From Thalassomonas viridans (GTDB taxonomy: Bacteria; Pseudomonadota; Gammaproteobacteria; Enterobacterales; Alteromonadaceae): 64,000 nucleotides of DNA. Below are positions 50,045-60,500 of this stretch, one piece after another. The notes under the pieces were generated by a model. That model was not told where the DNA came from. It worked only from the letters and a program-made list of their open reading frames with translations, and did not search any database. The DNA lies in assembly GCF_000948985.2 (NCBI RefSeq), contig NZ_CP059733.1, forward strand, positions 2,914,001-2,978,000. Reading direction: 5' to 3'. The position numbers and the translations under genes were made by a program. Numbering within the stretch: position 1 is the first letter of the stretch; each line of letters opens with the position of its first letter.

Positions 50045-50132
50045 TGCCGAAGGGATAAATGGCTGGCCCGGCATAAGCTAATCCGGGTTCAGCTGGCTTA
50101 ACCGTAAACCAGGCATAAAACCAGCGATAAAA

Positions 50133-52466
50133 TTAGGCATCAAGCTGCTGTAATACTTTACTTTTTTTATGCTGACCGTGGGTGACAAGCGTGTCCAGTA
50201 TCGCTTCCCGGTTGATGGGCTTGTTAATAAAATCATCCATGCCGACATCAAGACATTTTTGTTTATCCTCGGTCAGGCTGCCGGCGGTAATCGCTATGAT
50301 GGTGGTGTGTTGATCCGCCTCTTCCAGCCGCCTGATTTGTCTTGCCGCTTCAAAACCGTCCATTTCCGGCATAAAGCAATCCATAAAAATAATATCAAAA
50401 TCCCCGTCCTGCCAGAGTTCAATGGCTTTCCGGCCGTTATCGGCAATGGTGACCGTGCAGTTAAAACTTTTTAAGATTTTCGTGGCGACGATTTGGTTAA
50501 CCCGGATATCTTCCACCAGTAGAATATTGAGATCGAAATTGTGGCTGGGCTTAGCCTGCTGCTCAAAGGTCTTTTTGGCAGAATATTTGGTAAAGACCTG
50601 GGTATTAAAGATGGAATTGGATAATACCAGATTAATGATATTGAGGATTTCGTGATCTTTGGCGGGGGTGGCCATTAACCCCTGGATGCCGTTTTTCTGG
50701 CACCTTTCGATATCATTGTGCTCCGGATCGGCGCTGGTTAAGATGATTTTCAGCTGGACAAATTTGGTATTTTTGCGGATGGATTGCGCTATTTCGTAGC
50801 CGCAACTTCCCGGTATGTTTTTATCCACCAGGAGTAAATGATAGGGGTTGCCGCAGTTAAATTGTTTATTGAGCTGGTCAAAGAGCTGGTCCGGATTGGA
50901 AATTTCATCGGTTACCATGCCCCAACCGGTGAGTAAGGGGTTGAGCACGGTTAAATTAAGGGTTTGATCGTTGAGGTATAATACCCTTTTATTGGTCAGC
51001 TGACGTAAGTCTTCTTCATCTTTGGATAACAGGTGCGAGGTGATGGTAAAGGCAATGTCGAAATAAAAGTGTGAGCCCTGGTTTTGCTCGCTTTTAAGAT
51101 GGATTTTACTGCCCATGGCCTCCACCAGCTCCTTGCAGATTGCCAGGCCCAAACCCGTGCCTTCATATTTGCGGGTGGTGGAATTATCTACCTGGGAGAA
51201 CTTTTCGAATACTTCGTCCAGGTGTTCCTTGTCAATGCCGATACCGGTATCGTAGACGTTAAATAAGATGCGCTGTTGCTGCGCCTTCTGTTCAAGACAT
51301 TCCACCTTTAACAGCACCTGTCCGCTATGGGTGAATTTGATGGCGTTGCCTATCAGGTTGGACAATATCTGTCTCAGGCGTACCGGATCCCCCAGAAGGT
51401 AATGGTCTATGCTGGATGCTATCTGCAGCTTCAGCTCCAGCCCTTTTTCATTTGCCCGCGGGGAGAACAGCTCTATTACGCTTTCGCACAACTCTGTCAG
51501 GCTAAATTCAATGGACTCGATTTCCAGGCGGCCGGATTCTATTTTTGACAGGTCGAGTACACCATTAAGCAGATCTAACAGGTTATAGGAAGAGCGGTTG
51601 ATGATTTCCGCCAGATGCAGCTGCTCTTCATTGAGATTGGAAGAGAGCAGCAGGGAAGTGGTGCCGATAATGCCGTTCATGGGGGTGCGGATTTCGTGGC
51701 TCATGTTGGCGACAAATTCACTTTTTACCTGGCTGGCCTGTTCGGCTTTTTGTTTGGCTTCATTGACCTGTTCAAAGGACTGCTGCAGGCTGAGGATCAT
51801 TTTGTTGTAGCTGAGCACCATAAAATTGAGTTCATCGTCCAGCGGCTTTCTCCGCTCAAGGGATAAAGGGGTGGTGGCAAGTCCTGCGCGTATTGAGCGC
51901 ATGCTCTGGCTGAGACGGGATAAATGGCGGCCGATCAAACGATAGACTACAAAAAGTATGAAGCAGGAGACCACAAAGGTTTTTGCCGCCTGGGTTAATA
52001 ACACCAGTAGGGCTTTATCGTACAGGTTTTGATAAACCGGCTCCAGGTTGGCGGTTACCGCCAGTACCCCCAGGTTATGCTGTTCGTCTTCATAGCGGTA
52101 GAATATCGGCCATTGCTTGGTTTCGACATATTGCTCTTTGTTGTAGCCCAGACGGATAAGGCTTTCACCGTCCCGGAATAGTTCCACTAACAGGATATCG
52201 GAGATATTTTTAATGCCGCTGATCTGGACCTGGAGCTGGTCGATATCATCGACCCAAAGTGCTGCGGCGACCGTGGAGACGTAACTTTTTTCGATTTGCA
52301 GTAAACGGTCATTTAATTCTGCCATATCATGCCGGTAATCGAATAACAGATGAATGGCGGTAATGATCAAGGTTATTATCGAGCTAACGAATAGAATCCA
52401 AAAGACCAGTTGTTTAGCTATACCCTGACGGAACTTCCGGCCTGATTGCGCGTGAGTAATTGCCAC
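50133..52466 (-). CDS. Hybrid sensor histidine kinase with two receiver domains
   Basis: The 777-residue protein has a membrane helix (about 18-40), a periplasmic sensor (41-150) and a second helix (153-176). HAMP, then HisKA with the phospho-His257 in [14 protein letters not shown], and an HATPase domain ([33 protein letters not shown]) follow. Two receivers close it: the first degenerate but with [10 protein letters not shown], the second canonical with [12 protein letters not shown] and KPI. BarA-like in plan, but no Hpt domain. I chose the GTG at 52466 because AAGGA lies 7 bases upstream; an ATG at 52547 would add 27 codons reaching into the divergent gene's leader. It is divergent from the solute-binding protein gene, which may supply its signal. 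Confidence 0.92.
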   Translation of the reverse strand: MAITHAQSGRKFRQGIAKQLVFWILFVSSIITLIITAIHLLFDYRHDMAELNDRLLQIEKSYVSTVAAALWVDDIDQLQVQISGIKNISDILLVELFRDGESLIRLGYNKEQYVETKQWPIFYRYEDEQHNLGVLAVTANLEPVYQNLYDKALLVLLTQAAKTFVVSCFILFVVYRLIGRHLSRLSQSMRSIRAGLATTPLSLERRKPLDDELNFMVLSYNKMILSLQQSFEQVNEAKQKAEQASQVKSEFVANMSHEIRTPMNGIIGTTSLLLSSNLNEEQLHLAEIINRSSYNLLDLLNGVLDLSKIESGRLEIESIEFSLTELCESVIELFSPRANEKGLELKLQIASSIDHYLLGDPVRLRQILSNLIGNAIKFTHSGQVLLKVECLEQKAQQQRILFNVYDTGIGIDKEHLDEVFEKFSQVDNSTTRKYEGTGLGLAICKELVEAMGSKIHLKSEQNQGSHFYFDIAFTITSHLLSKDEEDLRQLTNKRVLYLNDQTLNLTVLNPLLTGWGMVTDEISNPDQLFDQLNKQFNCGNPYHLLLVDKNIPGSCGYEIAQSIRKNTKFVQLKIILTSADPEHNDIERCQKNGIQGLMATPAKDHEILNIINLVLSNSIFNTQVFTKYSAKKTFEQQAKPSHNFDLNILLVEDIRVNQIVATKILKSFNCTVTIADNGRKAIELWQDGDFDIIFMDCFMPEMDGFEAARQIRRLEEADQHTTIIAITAGSLTEDKQKCLDVGMDDFINKPINREAILDTLVTHGQHKKSKVLQQLDA

Positions 52467-52566
52467 AAAATCATCCTTGCACTGGAAAATGAGATTTTCT
52501 GAGTTAACCTTAGTAAACAGAAGGTTAATTATCCAATATTTCTTCACAATCTGGCAGGGATCTGTT

Positions 52567-53328
52567 ATGGGAATTCAGACGGTAGCGCTGGTTTTTATGT
52601 CATTGTTTTGGCTGGCGGGGACAAAAGGTCATGCAGAAACAATTAATTATGTTGTTATCGACAATCAGGCCAAACCTTTTCAAATTGAAGAAAATTCCCA
52701 AAATCATTCCGGCATTATTACCGATATTATCAATGAAATATTCAAGGGTTCCCCCTACGAAGTCAGGTTTCATACCTTGCCTTTTAACCGTATGATGAAA
52801 ATGCTGTCCACGGGAAAAATTAAAAACTGGATCACTTACGGCTCCCCCAGCTGGGGAGGAGTGCAGGCGGAGCACTTATCCCGGTTGCCTGTCTATCATG
52901 TCGAGCATAAGCTGGTGACTAATCCTTCCTATGCCGGGGAAGTCAAGGCGGTGGAAGACTTGTTCGGAAAAACATTGATTTTGCTGCATGGTTTTGATTA
53001 TCCCGGGCTGGAGCCCTATTTGAAGGCACAAACCATTAAAGAGATCCGGGTGAAAAATCACGATTCCGCCTTCAGGCTGCTCAAAAGGTTATCCGATAAA
53101 GCCGGCTTCGTTGAGATGTCACTGAGAATCGAATATAACCTTAAGATGACCAAGCGGGATCCCGGTATGTTTTTGCAAAAAAACTTTTCCACCGTGATTT
53201 CCGATTATGATATTCACCTGGCAATGGATCCGGATATGGAGTTTGCCTATGACGGCTATGTCAATGACAGGCTGGCGGCGCTGACCAAAGACGGCACCTT
53301 AAAGCGTATCGTTGACAGTTACCAGTGA
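52567..53328 (+). CDS. Periplasmic solute-binding protein (type 2, transporter substrate-binding domain)
   Basis: The 253-residue product has a signal peptide ([19 protein letters not shown]) and an amino-acid-binding-protein-like fold: [18 protein letters not shown], then [29 protein letters not shown] (seen as [11 protein letters not shown]), and [10 protein letters not shown] at the end. No ABC permease is near, so it may be a sensory ligand binder and not part of a transporter. The ATG at 52567, with CAGGGA upstream, is preferred because it gives the signal peptide directly. It is divergent from the hybrid kinase (100 bp between starts), an arrangement common for binding protein and sensor pairs. 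Confidence 0.8.
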   Translation: MGIQTVALVFMSLFWLAGTKGHAETINYVVIDNQAKPFQIEENSQNHSGIITDIINEIFKGSPYEVRFHTLPFNRMMKMLSTGKIKNWITYGSPSWGGVQAEHLSRLPVYHVEHKLVTNPSYAGEVKAVEDLFGKTLILLHGFDYPGLEPYLKAQTIKEIRVKNHDSAFRLLKRLSDKAGFVEMSLRIEYNLKMTKRDPGMFLQKNFSTVISDYDIHLAMDPDMEFAYDGYVNDRLAALTKDGTLKRIVDSYQ

Positions 53329-53389
53329 TCTTTCCTGTTTCATGATGTTAGCAGCAGGGAAGGGACTTCCCTGCCGTGTTTTACCGGTA

Positions 53390-55042
53390 CTAATCTTTTA
53401 CCGGCAGCACTAAGGTATTGTTTTCGTTATTACGGTAGTTTATGTCGATATGGTAGAGGCCGCCCCCCGGGGAGCTGTATAACAGATCGCTGGTATCTAT
53501 CACCAGCGACAGGTAGTGACCGGCGGGTACGTCATATGCGGTGGCCACCAGCTCAAGATCCAGGGACATTTGCTGCCCGGGCGTTGCATCTAAGATAGTG
53601 TAGGGGGCATGGGTGATCAGGCGCCCGGTGCCGGTCCAATCGACATCATATAAATAAGCCACCAGCATGGCCCTGGTTTTACCCGGCGTGAGCTGCAACT
53701 GCACTTTAGGTATGCCGCGCAATTTCATCTCCCGGCTCAGCCAGTCGGACTCCCAGCGTATGGCGTTGACTGTGCTAATCAGGGGCATACTGGCAACAAT
53801 AGGCAGGTCAATCACGTCTTCAATAAAATAAGATAATAACGGGATGCCGGTCGTGGCCAAAGTGTCGAGGCCCGAATAAAAGCGATCGGTTTTCGGCCAC
53901 CAGGGGCTGTAGGGGGCAGACTTGATATCGCCGTCACCGTCCAGCTCCTTTTCATGCAAATATAAGGTTTTGGGGCTGATCGCCGGCGAGGGCCAGCCGG
54001 CAAGTGCTTCATAGTCACCGAACTTAACTTCCATGGCAACCGGGGCCTGTTCATTGATGCCATTGTCTGTTTGTTTTAAATAAAAATCGAACCAGTCATG
54101 GGCGTTTTTCCATATCCTGTCGTCTGGATTGCCCATGCCCAGCACTTCCCCCACCGCATGGGTCCCCTGGCTGAGATCCAGTTTCTTGGGTCCTTCCAGC
54201 GCCTGATACAGGGCCAGGACACTGTTGGGCTGAAACAGGTTATCGCCGAAATTATTGGCGAGGTAGACAGGCACCCGGCGTTCGTTGAGTTTATCTATAT
54301 ATGACAGCGGCGAGCGTAAATCCGCCCAGGCGGTAATTTCACCGATACGTTCCTGTTTCAGCAGATCCAGGTAATTGACGGCGATTTCGTCACTGGGGTC
54401 ACCGGTCAGGTAACCTATACCGGTTAACAGGCCTCCCCAGATCAGCCGGGGGGTGTATTGTCCGTACAAAGACTGGGTTAAGCTGCCCCAGGTACTCATG
54501 GCGACCACGGCGCTGATCCTGGGATCTGCTGCCGCGCTCAATAAGCTGATGCCTGAGCCGTATGAAATACCTGAAACACCGATACGGTTAACATCAACGG
54601 GATAGTTGTTTAGCAGAAAGTCTATGGCGGCGGAAACATCCTGAATATCTTCGGGGCCGGCGGTGGCGATTTTCCCCCCCGACTCGCCAAATCCCCGGGT
54701 GGAATAGCTTAAAACCACATAGCCCTGCTCGGCAAAACGGGCGGCTTCCACCAGGTACTGGTATTCATTCATGCCCCAGCTATTGATAAAAATAATGGCC
54801 GGATAATGTTCGGCTTCTCCGTTTGGCACAAAAATATTGGCTTCTAAGTTGGTACCGTCATAAGCAAATATCTGAATATTGTCATCACTGGTATAGTGCT
54901 CAGATTCTCTAAAAACCGGCTCGCCCACCATGCCCCGGAGCAGGGCGATCAAATCAACCGCATTTGCCCCCAGGCTGACCACAGACAGGCATAACAGGAT
55001 AAAGGCGCGAAAGGCTTTCGGCCACAGCATGTTTTTGTTCAT
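53390..55042 (-). CDS. Secreted CocE/S15-like alpha/beta hydrolase
   Basis: The 550-residue protein has a signal peptide (AFILLCLSVVSLGANA) and an S15/CocE-type alpha/beta-hydrolase domain with a plausible triad Ser160 (GVSGISYGSG), Asp267 (NNFGDNLFQ) and His295 (SQGTHAVGE). A C-terminal jelly-roll-like domain (about 400-550, with TPGQQMSLDLELVATAYDVPAGH seen as DVPAGHYLSL and IDTSDLLY) is typical of X-Pro dipeptidyl peptidases and cocaine esterase. It cleaves an ester or a proline-containing peptide; which one cannot be told. It appears monocistronic. Confidence 0.88.
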   Translation of the reverse strand: MNKNMLWPKAFRAFILLCLSVVSLGANAVDLIALLRGMVGEPVFRESEHYTSDDNIQIFAYDGTNLEANIFVPNGEAEHYPAIIFINSWGMNEYQYLVEAARFAEQGYVVLSYSTRGFGESGGKIATAGPEDIQDVSAAIDFLLNNYPVDVNRIGVSGISYGSGISLLSAAADPRISAVVAMSTWGSLTQSLYGQYTPRLIWGGLLTGIGYLTGDPSDEIAVNYLDLLKQERIGEITAWADLRSPLSYIDKLNERRVPVYLANNFGDNLFQPNSVLALYQALEGPKKLDLSQGTHAVGEVLGMGNPDDRIWKNAHDWFDFYLKQTDNGINEQAPVAMEVKFGDYEALAGWPSPAISPKTLYLHEKELDGDGDIKSAPYSPWWPKTDRFYSGLDTLATTGIPLLSYFIEDVIDLPIVASMPLISTVNAIRWESDWLSREMKLRGIPKVQLQLTPGKTRAMLVAYLYDVDWTGTGRLITHAPYTILDATPGQQMSLDLELVATAYDVPAGHYLSLVIDTSDLLYSSPGGGLYHIDINYRNNENNTLVLPVKD

Positions 55043-55501
55043 ATTGGATTTCCTTATACTTATATTTTTTATCTGTTTCTTATTATGGATATTGGTGCTG
55101 TACCGGTGCTGTAAAAATTACCGGCACTTTAACCTTAGAAAAGATCCCGGGCATAGGATATTTATCTGATTTATGTTGGATATCATTGATAAGTAGGGAA
55201 ATTTTTACATACTGATATTTTCAGCCAATTTTTGCCAAGTGCCATAACCGGTTTGCGGCTAATATTGTCCGGCGCGATGACGCCCGGGAAGTGTCCTTGC
55301 CTTTATTAAGGGGAAAAGGTAGAGGGAAAAGGTAGAGGGAAAAGGTAGAGGGAAAAGGAAAACAGAGAATCCCGGGTCTTATTCAAGTGAAACCCCACCG
55401 CGGTACGGGCGGGAGTAGGTGCGGGCTCTTAATATTAACTTATTCTTTTACTTGAATTATTTATTGTATTGGCGCAAATTAGATAAAAAAATACCGGCAG
55501 A
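55043..55501. other. Divergent intergenic region with minisatellite
   Basis: The 459 bp between the hydrolase and DUF5062 genes hold no supported gene. They contain a 13-bp minisatellite (55311-55358) and a distant inverted repeat, ATTCAAGT (55381-55388) with ACTTGAAT (55450-55457), that brackets a GC-rich segment just upstream of the DUF5062 gene. Promoters for both genes should lie here, but I cannot place them. Confidence 0.5.
55311..55358. repeat. 13-bp minisatellite GGGAAAAGGTAGA, 3.7 copies
   Basis: Three perfect copies of GGGAAAAGGTAGA (55311-55323, 55324-55336, 55337-55349) are followed by a partial fourth (55350-55358). The strand is purely purine except for one T per unit. Unit number may vary between strains. 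Confidence 0.9.
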
Positions 55502-55771
55502 ATGATGATGAAGAAATTTAAAAATGAAGCCGCATTGCTGAAACTGGCGATAGATATAGGTGAAAAATATGCCATGAACAGGGGCTATCAGGGCTTTTCC
55601 GCGACGAATTCCGCCAAGGAAAAAATCGAATGCCTGTATTTGCTGCTGGTGCAGGATAAATTGATCCAGGCGCTGGCGAAAGGACAGGAAAACCAGCCAA
55701 ATATGAAACATAAGCTGGCCCTGTGGATCGCCAAACAATTGCCTGAAAACCATCCGCTGCTTGCGGACTAA
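55502..55771 (+). CDS. DUF5062 family small protein
   Basis: The 89-residue cytosolic helical protein has the runs KNEAALLKLAIDIGEKYA, SAKEKIECLYLLLVQDKLI and KHKLALWIAKQLPENHPL, which I recognise as DUF5062 (marine Gammaproteobacteria; function unknown). Three ATG codons in a row open the frame, so the start is ambiguous by two codons. It stands alone between the minisatellite region and the convergent crotonase gene. Confidence 0.8.
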   Translation: MMMKKFKNEAALLKLAIDIGEKYAMNRGYQGFSATNSAKEKIECLYLLLVQDKLIQALAKGQENQPNMKHKLALWIAKQLPENHPLLAD

Positions 55772-55831
55772 CCCGGATACCGGCAGGGCGGTGGAGTGTT
55801 TATGTTCCTGTCTTTACGGGCATAAAGCCGC

Positions 55832-56641
55832 CTACCAGTGTCCTCTGGCGGCAAAATCTTTTTGCGCTTGCTGATCATGGGTTTGGTTAAAGGTTTTGAT
55901 TTTCTGGTTTTTACCCGCTAAAACCCTGAGCTGGTAACCGGACTCCCGGGCCAGTGCCGCCCCGGGACCGCTCCACCAGCTTTTATTATATAGTTTTTTG
56001 ACCGCCGATACGGCATCCGGTGATTGCCGGCAGATTTCCATTGCCAGCTGTTTGGCTTTTTCTAACGGATCCTGGTCAAGTTCCGTCAGTAAACCTAAGG
56101 CAAGTGCCTGCTCTCCCGTGAATTCCTGCCCCGTCATGGCAAGCCTTTTGGCTATGTCCTGGTTTAACAGGGTACGCAGCGCCAGGGTGCCCCCCATATC
56201 CGGGATCAGTCCCCACTTGGCTTCCATGATGGAAAGGGAGGCATCGGGGCGGGCAATGCGAAAATCGGCCCCCAGGGCGATTTGTAAACCGCCGCCCCAG
56301 CATCTGCCCTGTATCGCCATAATGACAGGCACGGGAAGATCTCGCCAGCCGGTAGAGACCCGTTGGGCCAGGTTGGCGCGCCAGGGGAGCCATTTAAACA
56401 ATAACCTGACGGCATTAAGGGGAGAGCGCATAACGGATTTGATATCCAGGCCGGTGCAAAAATCTTCCCCGGCTCCTGAAACGATAACGGTGCGAATATT
56501 CCGGCTTTTTCTTAATTTTTTTATGGTGTTGTCAATAGCGCTGAACATCTCGATATCCAGGGCATTGTGCTTTTCCGGCCGGGTTAAACGGACAAAGGCT
56601 ATCTGGTTTTCAATTTCCACCCGGATGCGGTCACAGCTCAT
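55832..56641 (-). CDS. Enoyl-CoA hydratase/isomerase (crotonase) family protein
   Basis: The 269-residue protein has the two oxyanion-hole segments of crotonases (VSGAGEDFCTGLDI and IQGRCWGGGLQIALGADFRIA), followed by IMEAKWGLIPDMGGTLAL and the ALALGLLTELD run. Such enzymes hydrate, isomerise or otherwise handle acyl-CoA thioesters; side reactions such as naphthoate synthase or dehalogenase types cannot be excluded. An in-frame start at 56641 is the only good ATG. No other fatty-acid oxidation gene is next to it. Confidence 0.9.
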   Translation of the reverse strand: MSCDRIRVEIENQIAFVRLTRPEKHNALDIEMFSAIDNTIKKLRKSRNIRTVIVSGAGEDFCTGLDIKSVMRSPLNAVRLLFKWLPWRANLAQRVSTGWRDLPVPVIMAIQGRCWGGGLQIALGADFRIARPDASLSIMEAKWGLIPDMGGTLALRTLLNQDIAKRLAMTGQEFTGEQALALGLLTELDQDPLEKAKQLAMEICRQSPDAVSAVKKLYNKSWWSGPGAALARESGYQLRVLAGKNQKIKTFNQTHDQQAQKDFAARGHW

Positions 56642-56928
56642 GTTGTTTTTCCATTACTTTTGTGAGGTAAGACCAGTTCAGGTTAGCGAATTCAATTTCC
56701 CTTGTAAAGCCCCGGCTCTGAGTAAAAATATCCAGACATAATACAAGGAGCAGCCCGGCTGCTCTGCCGCTAGCTTGCCCTGCATCAATAATTTTCACTT
56801 AAGCGGATGATTAAGCCCTTTTTTAGTGATATCGTTAAAGTGAAAGGATAAAGCCATGAATTGTTGGTAATTTACGGCTACAGTTAAAATAAAGTCATCA
56901 GGCTTTTTTATTACAAGAGGGATTTAAG

Positions 56929-57348
56929 ATGGAATCATTACAAGTCAAAGAATATATGAACCATTACCCGGTTACCTTTACCCCGGATATGGTGGTAGAA
57001 GAAGCCTCACTGCGTTTTTTAAAAACCAAACAGATAGGCGGTCCCGTGATTGACGAACACCACCGCCTGGTGGGATTTTTGTCGGAAAGCGACGTGCTGG
57101 AAAAAATGCTGGAAAGCATTTATTTCAACGAGCATACCACCAATGTCGAAGATTTGATGCGTAAGGATGTGCTGTCGGTAAAACCCTATGACTCTATCGT
57201 CGAGCTGGCACAATCCATGTTAAAAAACAAACCTAAGGTATATCCGGTTATCGATGATGATGAAAACCTGTTAGGGACCATTTGCCGCAACGATGTTCTG
57301 CATGCGATAGACAAGCATCTGCGGGCGGGCTTTCACGCCGGAAAATAA
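56929..57348 (+). CDS. Tandem CBS domain protein
   Basis: The 139-residue protein is made of two CBS domains (about 8-60, ending GFLSESDVL, and 73-128, ending GTICRNDVLHAI), a Bateman module that binds adenine nucleotides. It has no attached effector domain, so it probably acts by binding a partner. AGAGGGATT precedes the ATG with good spacing. The upstream 287 bp hold no gene. Confidence 0.88.
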   Translation: MESLQVKEYMNHYPVTFTPDMVVEEASLRFLKTKQIGGPVIDEHHRLVGFLSESDVLEKMLESIYFNEHTTNVEDLMRKDVLSVKPYDSIVELAQSMLKNKPKVYPVIDDDENLLGTICRNDVLHAIDKHLRAGFHAGK

Positions 57349-57403
57349 TCATAAAGCACGGGCAAAAGCAAAACACAGGCAAAAGGTTTTCCTGTTGAGT
57401 TGA

Positions 57404-57435
57404 CCGGGGTGGCAAGCCGTGAGCGACGGCCCCGG
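57404..57435. other. Compact GC-rich hairpin downstream of the CBS gene
   Basis: GCCGT (57416-57420) pairs with ACGGC (57426-57430), and flanking CCGGG(G) (57404-57409) can pair with CCCGG (57431-57435) across a 6-base bulge. No U-run follows on either strand. It may aid transcription termination after the CBS gene, or be a structured element before hrpA. Weak evidence. Confidence 0.3.
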
Positions 57436-57509
57436 ATGCCATATCCCTTGCTGCAATTGCTTTATAATACTGTTAAAATAGCCTTTTTATATCGCTATTC
57501 GAGTTTGTT

Positions 57510-60500
57510 TTGACCGTAGAAGTTAATCCTGTTGCTGTTCCCAGTATCCCGTCATTATTTAAATTATTAGATCAGGTGGCCTTAGCGGATAAGGCGCGTT
57601 TGAAAAAACGTTTGTTTGGTTTAAAAAAAATCGCCAAGGAAGAAAAACGCGCAAAAGTCCAGCAGCAGATTGCCGATGCCATTGAGCGTTCCATCAAGCT
57701 CAAACAACAGAAACTCGACCATAAACCCGGGATCAGTTATCCGCCGGCATTACCTGTCTCGCAAAACGTTGCCCAAATTGCCAAAGCCATCACAGAAAAC
57801 CAGGTGGTGATCATTGCCGGTGAAACCGGCTCGGGTAAAACCACCCAAATCCCGAAAATATGCCTGGAGCTGGGACGGGGCATCGAAGGCCTGATTGGCC
57901 ATACCCAGCCAAGAAGGATAGCGGCGCGTACCGTTGCCAACCGAATTGCCGAGGAAATGAACACTAAACTCGGTGAGCAGGTAGGTTATAAGGTCAGGTT
58001 TAATGATCAGGTCAGCGAACAGAGCTATATCAAACTGATGACAGACGGTATCTTGCTGGCAGAGATGCAGACAGACCGCCTGTTGCGCCAGTACGATACC
58101 CTGATCATAGACGAGGCCCATGAAAGAAGCCTGAATATCGATTTTATCCTTGGCTACCTCAAGCAGATATTGCCGAAACGTCCCGACTTAAAGGTGATCA
58201 TCACCTCGGCCACCATAGATCCCGAGCGTTTCTCCCGCCACTTTGACAATGCCCCCATTATTGAAGTTTCGGGGCGTACCTACCCGGTGGAAATGTTATA
58301 CCGGCCATTGGCGGAGCAGGAAGATGTCGATATCATCTCCGGCATTTTGCAGGCGGTGGACGAGCTTACCGCCATAGGCCAGGGAGATATCCTGGTGTTC
58401 CTGAACGGCGAGCGGGAAATTCGCGATACCGCCAGCGCCCTGGAGAAGGCGCAGCTGCCCCATACCCAGATCTTGCCTCTGTATGCCAGGCTGACGGTGC
58501 AGGAGCAAAACCGTATTTTCCGCCCCCACAGCGGCCGCAATATCGTGCTGGCCACTAACGTTGCCGAAACCAGTTTAACCGTGCCGGGCATTAAATACGT
58601 GATAGATCCCGGTACGGCGCGCATTTCCCGCTACAGTTACCGCACTAAGGTACAAAGGCTGCCGATAGAGCCGATTTCCCAGGCCAGCGCCAACCAGAGG
58701 GCAGGGCGTTGTGGCCGGGTCTCTTCCGGGGTTTGTATCCGTCTTTATTCCGAAGAAGACTTCCTTTCCCGCCCGGAATTTACCGATCCGGAAATTTTGC
58801 GTACCAACCTGGCCACGGTTATCTTGCAGATGCTGGCATTGGATCTCGGGGATATCAGCGAGTTTCCTTTTGTCCAGCCGCCGGATAACCGCAATATCAA
58901 TGACGGTATCCGCTTGCTGGAAGAGCTGGATGCCATCAGCGGCGCTAAGGGCAAGCACGGCCTGACGAAAAATGGCCGTCTGCTGTCCAAGTTCCCGATA
59001 GATCCCCGGCTGTCAAAAATGGTCCTCAGCGCCATTGACCTTGGCTGTATCGAGCAGGTTTTTGCCATTGTCAGTGCCCTGAGTATTCAGGACCCGCGCG
59101 AGCGTCCCCATGAAAAACAGCAGGCGGCGGATGAAAAACATGCCCGTTTCAAGGATAAAAGCTCGGACTTTGTTTCCCTGCTGAACCTGTGGCAATACGT
59201 CAACGAACAGCAAAAAGCGTTAACCAATAACCAGTTCAGGCGTTTATGCCAGAAAGAGTATTTAAGCTATATCCGTATCCGGGAATGGCAGGACATTAAT
59301 GCCCAGCTAAGGCAGACCCTGAGAGAGCAAAATATTGCCATGAGCTCGGTAGACGCCGGGGATGAAAACCAGCTGGCCTTAGTGCACCAGGCGCTATTGT
59401 CCGGCCTGCTCAGCCATATCGGCCAGCAGGATGAAAACCGCGAATTTAAGGGCGCCAGGGGCAGCAAGTTTTTTGTTTTCCCCGGCTCGGCACTGGCGAA
59501 AAAGCCGCCCAAATGGCTGATGGCTTCCGAGCTGGTGGAAACCAGCCGTTTGTTTGCCCGCACGGTGGCGCGTATCGATCCCCTGTGGCTGGAGCCGATG
59601 GCGTCCCACCTGGTCAAACGCAGCTACAGCGAACCCCATTGGGAGAAAAAGCAGGGGGCGGTGATGGCGTATGAGCAGGTCTCCCTTTATGGGCTGATCA
59701 TAGTGCCTAAACGTAAGGTGAATTTTAACCAGATAGAGCCTGAAACCTGCCGCGAAATTTTTATCCGCGAAGCCCTGGTCAATTACGATATCCAATTAAA
59801 GGAAGCTTTCTTTAAGCATAACCGCGAGCTGGTGGCCAGTATCGAAGCCATGGAACAAAAGGCGCGCCGTAAAGATTTCCTGATCGAAGAGCAGCACCTG
59901 GTGGACTTTTATGAGCAAAAGCTGCCGGATAACGTCATTTGCCAGCGCAGCTTTTTAAGCTGGTGGAAAAAGGCCAAAAAGACCGACGACAAGTTATTGC
60001 ACTTTACCCGGGAATTTTTGCTTAACGAGAGTTCGAATGAGCTATCCAGCCGGGATTATCCGGATAGCTGGCAACAGGATAACCTGATCTTGCCGCTGAG
60101 TTATCATTTTAGCCCCGGCGACATCGATGACGGTATCAGCGTGATGATCCCCGTCGGTATCTTAAACCAGGTACAGCAGGAAGGTTTTGACTGGCTGATC
60201 CCGGCGCTCAGGCTGGAACTTATTGTCGCCTTAATCAAAGGCTTGCCGAAAACCTTGCGCCGAAACTTTGTCCCGGCGCCTAACTATGCCGAAGCCTGCA
60301 TGGCGGCCATAGATGAAGGCGACGGGCCGTTAACCGCTGCGGTGGCGAAACAGCTGCTGCGCATGACAGGGGTGAGGTTGCCGGAAGATTGCTGGGACGC
60401 CATTGAATTGCCCGCGCATTTGACCATGAACTTTAAAGTTCTGGATGAGAAAAATAAGCTGATCCGTCAGGGTCGGGATCTTCATGAACTCAAAGCCCGG

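Noticed and set aside
55311..55358. CRISPR array
   Set aside because: Units are 13 bp and directly adjacent with no spacers; no cas genes are present.
55998..56741. 247-codon plus-strand frame opposite the crotonase gene
   Set aside because: Antisense shadow; composition is unlike a real protein and the crotonase motifs on the minus strand are clear.
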